From assembly GCF_001445655.1 (NCBI RefSeq), contig NZ_LNBE01000002.1, positions 620,001 through 684,000 of the forward strand: a stretch of DNA of 64,000 nt. Reading direction: 5' to 3'. Position numbers and translations under genes: made by a program. The notes beneath the pieces are model-generated. The model worked only from the letters and a program-made list of their open reading frames with translations. It had not been told where the DNA came from and made no database searches. The DNA comes from Streptomyces roseifaciens. Lineage in GTDB: Bacteria > Actinomycetota > Actinomycetes > Streptomycetales > Streptomycetaceae. Below, in pieces: positions 60,268-64,000 of this stretch; the stretch's first letter is position 1; each line of letters begins with the position of its first letter.

Positions 60268-61417
60268 GCTCATGAGCAACTCCTCCTCGGACGTCATCGT
60301 CGTCGGAGCGGGTGTGGTCGGCGCCGCCTGCGCCTACTACGCCGCCCGCAGCGGCCTCTCCGTCACCGTGGTCGACCGCGGCCCCGTCGCCGGCGGGACC
60401 ACGGGCGCCGGAGAGGGAAACCTCCTGGTCTCCGACAAGGAACCCGGACCGGAGCTCGAACTGGCCCTGCTCTCCACGCGGTTGTGGCACGAGCTGGCCC
60501 AGGAGCTCCCGGCCCGGATCGAGTACGAGGCCAAGGGCGGCCTCGTCGTCGCCTCCGACGCCGCCGCCATGGCCGCGCTGCGGAAGTTCGCCGCCGCGCA
60601 GGCCGGGGCGGGCGTCACGGCCGAGGAGATCCCGGCCGACCGGCTGCACGACGTGGAGCCGCACCTGGCCCCCGGCCTCGGAGGCGGCTTCCGCTATCCG
60701 CAGGACGCCCAGGTCCAGCCCGCCCTCGCCGCCGCCCACCTGCTGCGCGCCTCCGGCGCCCGGGTCCGTACCGGAGAGGAGGTCACCGCCGTCCTCACCG
60801 GTGCGGACGGAGAGGTGCGGGGCGTGCGTACGGCGGCCGGCGAGCTGCACGCCCCCTTCGTCGTCAACGCCGCCGGCACCTGGGGTGGCGAGGTGGCCCG
60901 GCTCGCCGGCGGGCACCTGCCCGTACTGCCCCGCCGGGGCTTCGTGCTCGTCACCGAACCGCTGCCGCGCGTGGTGCGGCACAAGGTCTACGCGGCCGAC
61001 TACGTCGCCGACGTGGCCAGCGGCTCGGCGGAGCTGCAGACCTCCGCGGTGGTCGAGGGCACCCCGGCGGGCCCGGTCCTGATCGGCGCCAGCCGCGAAC
61101 GGGTCGGCTTCGACCGCACCCTGTCGGTGGAGGTGCTCCGGCGCCTCGCCGCCCAGGCCACGGCCCTGTTCCCGGTGCTGGCCGGAGTACGGGCCCTGCG
61201 CACGTACGCCGGATTCCGCCCGTACCTGCCCGACCACCTGCCCGCCATCGGCCCCGACCCCCGCGTCCCCGGGCTGCTGCACGCCTGCGGCCACGAAGGC
61301 GCGGGGATCGGGCTCGCCCCCGCCACCGGCCTGGCCGTCGCCCGGCAGCTGACGGGCGGCGAACCCCCGCTCGACCTCGGCCCGTTCCGCCCCGGCCGCT
61401 TCGCCCCGGCCGCCTGA
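60266..61417 (+). CDS. FAD-dependent D-amino acid/D-hydroxyproline dehydrogenase, beta subunit type
   Basis: The 383-residue flavoprotein has the FAD loop VGAGVVGAACAYYAARSGLS, GGTTGAGEGNLLVSDKEPGP, and the C-terminal ACGHEGAGIGLAPATGLAVA with YAGFRPYLPDHLPAIG. This is the DAO/opine oxidase beta-subunit type. With the next two genes it matches the three-subunit D-hydroxyproline (or opine) dehydrogenase layout, oxidising cis-4-hydroxy-D-proline to 1-pyrroline-4-hydroxy-2-carboxylate. GTG 60266 or ATG 60272 may be the start; there is no ribosome site and site C overlaps it. The three stops at 61408-61454 arise from a tandem repeat. Confidence 0.83.
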   Translation: MLMSNSSSDVIVVGAGVVGAACAYYAARSGLSVTVVDRGPVAGGTTGAGEGNLLVSDKEPGPELELALLSTRLWHELAQELPARIEYEAKGGLVVASDAAAMAALRKFAAAQAGAGVTAEEIPADRLHDVEPHLAPGLGGGFRYPQDAQVQPALAAAHLLRASGARVRTGEEVTAVLTGADGEVRGVRTAAGELHAPFVVNAAGTWGGEVARLAGGHLPVLPRRGFVLVTEPLPRVVRHKVYAADYVADVASGSAELQTSAVVEGTPAGPVLIGASRERVGFDRTLSVEVLRRLAAQATALFPVLAGVRALRTYAGFRPYLPDHLPAIGPDPRVPGLLHACGHEGAGIGLAPATGLAVARQLTGGEPPLDLGPFRPGRFAPAA

Positions 61418-61454
61418 ACCCCCGGCCGCCTGAACCCCGGGCCGCCTGACCCCC
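61408..61454 (+). repeat. Three tandem copies of a 16-bp unit carrying the stop codon
   Basis: The unit GGCCGCCTGAACCCC occurs about three times in a row, the first copy containing the TGA of the oxidase gene. It looks like recent slippage duplication of the gene end. Confidence 0.65.
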
Positions 61455-61504
61455 CTTCCCGCGTCCGCCCGTTGCCCCGCACCGTCCCGAGAGGAGGCCC
61501 GCAC

Positions 61505-61819
61505 GTGGCCCGTACCCCCGCCGACCTGGTCAGGGCGGAGCCCGACCCGCCCTTCGAGATCACCTTCGACGGCCGTACGGTCACCGCCCTGCCCGGCCAG
61601 TCCGTGGCCGCCGCCCTGTGGGCGGCGGGCATCCTCGCCTGGCGCACCACCCGGTACGGCGGCCGCCCGCGCGGGGCCTTCTGCGGCATCGGGCAGTGCT
61701 ACGACTGCCTCGCCACCGTCAACGGCGAGCCCAACCGCCGGGCCTGCCTGGTGCCCGCCCGGCCCGGGGACGCGATCACCACCCAGGAAGGACACGGCCG
61801 TGCCGGGCTCGCCGTCTGA
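61505..61819 (+). CDS. Small (2Fe-2S)-binding protein, gamma subunit type
   Basis: The 104-residue protein has a ferredoxin-like fold start (FEITFDGRTVTALPGQSVAA) and four cysteines Cys60, Cys65, Cys68 and Cys81 (FCGIGQCYDCLATV then NRRACLV), enough for one [2Fe-2S] cluster. It corresponds to the gamma subunit of heteromeric D-hydroxyproline/opine dehydrogenases and passes electrons from the flavin subunits. GTG 61505 follows GAGAGGAGG. It overlaps the next gene by 20 bp. Confidence 0.85.
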   Translation: MARTPADLVRAEPDPPFEITFDGRTVTALPGQSVAAALWAAGILAWRTTRYGGRPRGAFCGIGQCYDCLATVNGEPNRRACLVPARPGDAITTQEGHGRAGLAV

Positions 61820-63404
61820 ACCGTACGACCTCGCCGTGATCGGCGCGGGACCCGCCGGCCTCGCCGGGGCCGCCACCGCTGCCCGGCTCGGCCTGTCCGT
61901 CGCCGTCCTGGACGCCGCCGCGCAGGTAGGCGGCCAGTACTTCCGTCACCCCGCCCCGGGCCTGGGCGCCGCGCACCCGCAGGCCCTCCACCACGACTGG
62001 GCCGCCTTCACCGAGCTGCGCGGGCGCTTCGAGGTGAGCGGCGCCGCGCACTTGGCCGGGCACCACGTGTGGGCCGTCACGCGGCGGGACGAGGAAGTGT
62101 GGAGCGTGCACGCGCTCGTGGGCGAGGAGGGCGGCGCGAACGCGGGACGCGCGGGCGGTGCGGCCTCCGGCAGCGGCGGGGCGGGCGCAGCCGTCTCCGG
62201 CACCGGGAGCGACGACGTTTCGGGTACCCGCAGCAGCGGCACCGGAAGAAGCTGCGAAGGCCGCACCGAAGCGAGCTTCAGCGGCGAACGCGAGCGCCCC
62301 GTGCGCCTGCACGCCCGCGCCGTGCTCTTCGCCACCGGCGCGGGCGAGCGGCAGCTGCCCTTCCCCGGGTGGACCCTGCCCGGCGTCGTCGGGGCCGGTG
62401 GCGCCCAGGCCATGCTGAAGTCCGGGCTCGTCCTGCCCGGGCAGCGGATCGTCGTGGCGGGCAGCGGTCCGCTCCTGCTCGCCGTCGCCTCCTCGCTCGC
62501 CGCCGCCGGCGCCCGCGTCCCCGCGGTGGCCGAGGCGTCCGGCTACCTCGGCTACGCCCGCAGGCCGGGCGCCCTGGCGGCCAACCCCCACAAGCTCCTC
62601 GAAGCCGCCGTCCACGGCACGGCACTCGTGCGCCACCGCATCCCGCTGCACACCCGCAGCGCGGTCACCGAGGTGCACGGCACCGACCGCGTCGAGGCCG
62701 TCACCGTCTCCCGGCTCGACCGCGACTGGCGGCCCGTGCCCGGCACGGGCCGCCGCATCGCCTGCGACGCCCTGGCCGTGGGCCACGGGCTCGCACCGCA
62801 GACCGAGCTCGCCACCGGCCTCGGCTGCGAGACCCGGCGCACGCCCGACGGCACGCACGCCCTCGTCCTGGACGGCCTCCAGGAGACCTCGGTGCCCGGC
62901 CTGTGGGCCGCCGGCGAGGCCGGCGGGACCGGCGGCTGGCAACTCGCCCGCGTCGAGGGCGAGCTGGCGGGCATCGCGGTGGCCGCCCGGCTGCGGGCGC
63001 TCCCCGCGCTCACCCGGAGCCGGCGCGTACGGGACCTGGCCCGGCGCCGCGACCGCATGCGCGCCTTCGCCGACGCCATGGCCGCCGCCCACGCACCCGG
63101 CCCCGGCTGGACCGCGTGGCTCGACGACGACACCGACGTCTGCCGCTGCGAGGAGGTGACCGCCGGAAGCATCCGCGAGGCCGTCACCGAATTCGGCGCC
63201 CGGGACGCCCGGACCGTCAAGCTCCTCACCCGGGCCGGCATGGGCTGGTGCCAGGGCCGGATGTGCGGCGCGGCCGTGGCCTGCCTCGCGGCGTCCGGTA
63301 CGGCGCAGGGGACCGTACCGCCGTCCGCCGAGCGCAGGCCGCTCGCCGTGCCCGTACCGCTGGGCTCCCTCGCCGCCGGACCCGAGGAACCCGGAGACGC
63401 CTGA
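61800..63404 (+). CDS. Pyridine nucleotide-disulfide-type FAD oxidoreductase with BFD iron-sulfur domain, alpha subunit type
   Basis: The 534-residue flavoprotein starts VIGAGPAGLAGAATAARLGL (FAD loop) and has the second loop VAGSGPLLLAVASSLAAAG. A C-terminal BFD-like domain has four cysteines at 448, 450, 484 and 489 (VCRCEEV, WCQGRMCG). This matches the alpha subunit of heteromeric opine/D-hydroxyproline dehydrogenases. A Gly/Ser/Thr-rich insertion of about 55 residues lies at 108-163, inside the usually compact FAD domain. The GTG at 61800 overlaps the gamma subunit gene by 20 bp, so the three subunits are co-translated. Confidence 0.85.
   Translation: MPGSPSEPYDLAVIGAGPAGLAGAATAARLGLSVAVLDAAAQVGGQYFRHPAPGLGAAHPQALHHDWAAFTELRGRFEVSGAAHLAGHHVWAVTRRDEEVWSVHALVGEEGGANAGRAGGAASGSGGAGAAVSGTGSDDVSGTRSSGTGRSCEGRTEASFSGERERPVRLHARAVLFATGAGERQLPFPGWTLPGVVGAGGAQAMLKSGLVLPGQRIVVAGSGPLLLAVASSLAAAGARVPAVAEASGYLGYARRPGALAANPHKLLEAAVHGTALVRHRIPLHTRSAVTEVHGTDRVEAVTVSRLDRDWRPVPGTGRRIACDALAVGHGLAPQTELATGLGCETRRTPDGTHALVLDGLQETSVPGLWAAGEAGGTGGWQLARVEGELAGIAVAARLRALPALTRSRRVRDLARRRDRMRAFADAMAAAHAPGPGWTAWLDDDTDVCRCEEVTAGSIREAVTEFGARDARTVKLLTRAGMGWCQGRMCGAAVACLAASGTAQGTVPPSAERRPLAVPVPLGSLAAGPEEPGDA
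62121..62288 (+). repeat. Low-complexity Gly/Ser-coding insertion in the alpha subunit gene
   Basis: About 168 bp encode a run rich in Gly, Ser, Ala and Thr that breaks the FAD domain after VHALVGEEGG and before RPVRLHARAVLF. It is in frame and is not a recognisable domain. Confidence 0.6.
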
Positions 63405-63438
63405 ACCACCGCCCCACCCGCGCTCGTACACGTCCCAC

Positions 63439-63458
63439 GCCATAGAACGCCATAGAAG
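63439..63458 (+). repeat. Tandem 10-bp repeat before the DapA-like gene
   Basis: CGCCATAGAA occurs twice directly, immediately before the GAAGGG ribosome site of the gene at 63469. Confidence 0.55.
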
Positions 63459-63468
63459 GGTTACCGGT

Positions 63469-64000
63469 ATGACCGCCTCCTCCTGGACCCCCGACCGCCC
63501 CTGGCGCGGCATCATGGTCGCCACCACCCTCCCGCTGCGCCCGGACCTCTCCGTCGACTACGACGCCTACGCCGAACACGTCCGCCGGCTCGTCGAGAAC
63601 GGGTGCGACGGCGTCGTCCCCAACGGCTCCCTCGGCGAATACCAGACCCTCACCCCGCAGGAGCGCGCCCGCGTCGTGCGCACCGCCGTCGAGGCGGCCG
63701 GGGACGGGGCGCGGGTGATGCCCGGCGTCGCCGCGTACGGCAGCGCCGAGGCGCGCCACTGGGCCGAGCAGGCCGCCGAGGCGGGCTGCGGCTCCGTCCT
63801 GCTGCTGCCGCCGAACGCCTACCGCGCCGGCGAACAGGCCGTCCGCGCCCACTACACGGAGGTCGCCGCGGCCGGGATACCGGTCGTCGCCTACAACAAC
63901 CCCATCGACACGAAGGTCGACCTGACCCCGGCCCTGCTGGCCCGGCTGCACGCCGACGGCAGCATCGTGGCCGTCAAGGAGTTCACCGGCGACGTCCGGC
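63469..64000 (+). CDS. DapA-family lyase/deaminase, probable 1-pyrroline-4-hydroxy-2-carboxylate deaminase (partial)
   Basis: The first 177 codons are present; the gene runs off the right edge. The protein starts WRGIMVATTLPLRPDLSVDY and has the family block CDGVVPNGSLGEYQTLTPQE, the YNNPIDTKVDL segment and the Schiff-base lysine Lys170 in VAVKEFTGD. The DapA fold covers aldolases and deaminases. The upstream hydroxyproline dehydrogenase subunits make the Pyr4H2C deaminase the best guess, giving 2,5-dioxovalerate (2-oxoglutarate semialdehyde) and ammonia. GAAGGG precedes ATG 63469. A 2-oxoglutarate semialdehyde dehydrogenase and an epimerase would be expected further right. Confidence 0.78.
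   Translation, partial: MTASSWTPDRPWRGIMVATTLPLRPDLSVDYDAYAEHVRRLVENGCDGVVPNGSLGEYQTLTPQERARVVRTAVEAAGDGARVMPGVAAYGSAEARHWAEQAAEAGCGSVLLLPPNAYRAGEQAVRAHYTEVAAAGIPVVAYNNPIDTKVDLTPALLARLHADGSIVAVKEFTGDVR

Noticed and set aside
56915..61876. A 1653-codon minus-strand frame covering the importer binding protein, peptidase and oxidase region
   Set aside because: It crosses clear genes on both strands, including operator sites, and has low-complexity composition.

Overview
The window is very GC-rich chromosomal DNA. Its gene density, frequent GTG starts, GTGA/ATGA gene overlaps, LAETG-type sorting signal, secreted chitinase/LPMO pair and many actinobacterial families (questin oxidase-like, TIGR04222, R2K ATP-grasp, Trypco2, DUF1266) point to Streptomyces or a close relative. 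I saw no rRNA or tRNA gene, CRISPR array, transposase, integrase or attachment site. It looks like chromosome arm or near-arm accessory DNA made of short functional islands.

Layout. 1-3100: the end of hemL, an Ohr peroxidase, a racemase/CoA-transferase homologue lacking its expected catalytic Asp, and a questin oxidase-like enzyme. 3325-11967: two giant adjacent genes of unknown function (1262 and 1442 aa) and a small secreted ricin-fold lectin. 12124-17846: an acyl-CoA ligase divergent from a LysR regulator, a haloacid dehalogenase-like HAD enzyme, an MFS exporter with a MerR-type promoter, then MerR overlapping a tyrosine phosphatase. 17978-26198: small membrane protein, DUF1266 protein, R2K ATP-grasp, SDR/DUF2867 protein, coiled-coil protein, beta-propeller protein, TIGR04222 membrane protein. 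26267-33715: MarR divergent from a second questin oxidase-like gene, a trypsin/Trypco2 conflict-type pair, Vat-like acetyltransferase, methyltransferase, lipoprotein, class IV aminotransferase. 33769-38989: FUSC transporter, an anchored extracytoplasmic protein divergent from an OmpR/histidine kinase pair. 39171-41846: GH18 chitinase with CBM2 and an AA10 LPMO with a sortase signal. 41861-50013: universal stress protein, GNAT plus MurG-like plus epimerase, polyprenyl synthase, aldo/keto reductase with sugar transporter, a multi-pass membrane protein.

50383-64000 reads as one pathway. A secreted M9 collagenase, an oligopeptide ABC importer, an aminopeptidase P (cuts X-Pro bonds), a three-subunit D-hydroxyproline dehydrogenase-like oxidoreductase and a DapA-family enzyme of the 1-pyrroline-4-hydroxy-2-carboxylate deaminase type lie together. 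The same motif (AATGTGAAAT, 3 nt, ACTGAC) occurs before the collagenase, between the importer and the peptidase, and at the start of the oxidase operon. At the first two places it sits exactly between a TTGTCA -35 box and a TAYGTT -10 box, 17 bp apart. I infer a collagen-to-hydroxyproline utilisation regulon. Its regulator, and probably a hydroxyproline epimerase, would lie outside the window.

A second pattern is leaderless expression: at least seven genes without a Shine-Dalgarno sequence have a TAnnnT hexamer ending 6-7 nt before the start codon. Function names rest on motif recognition by eye; no database search was run.
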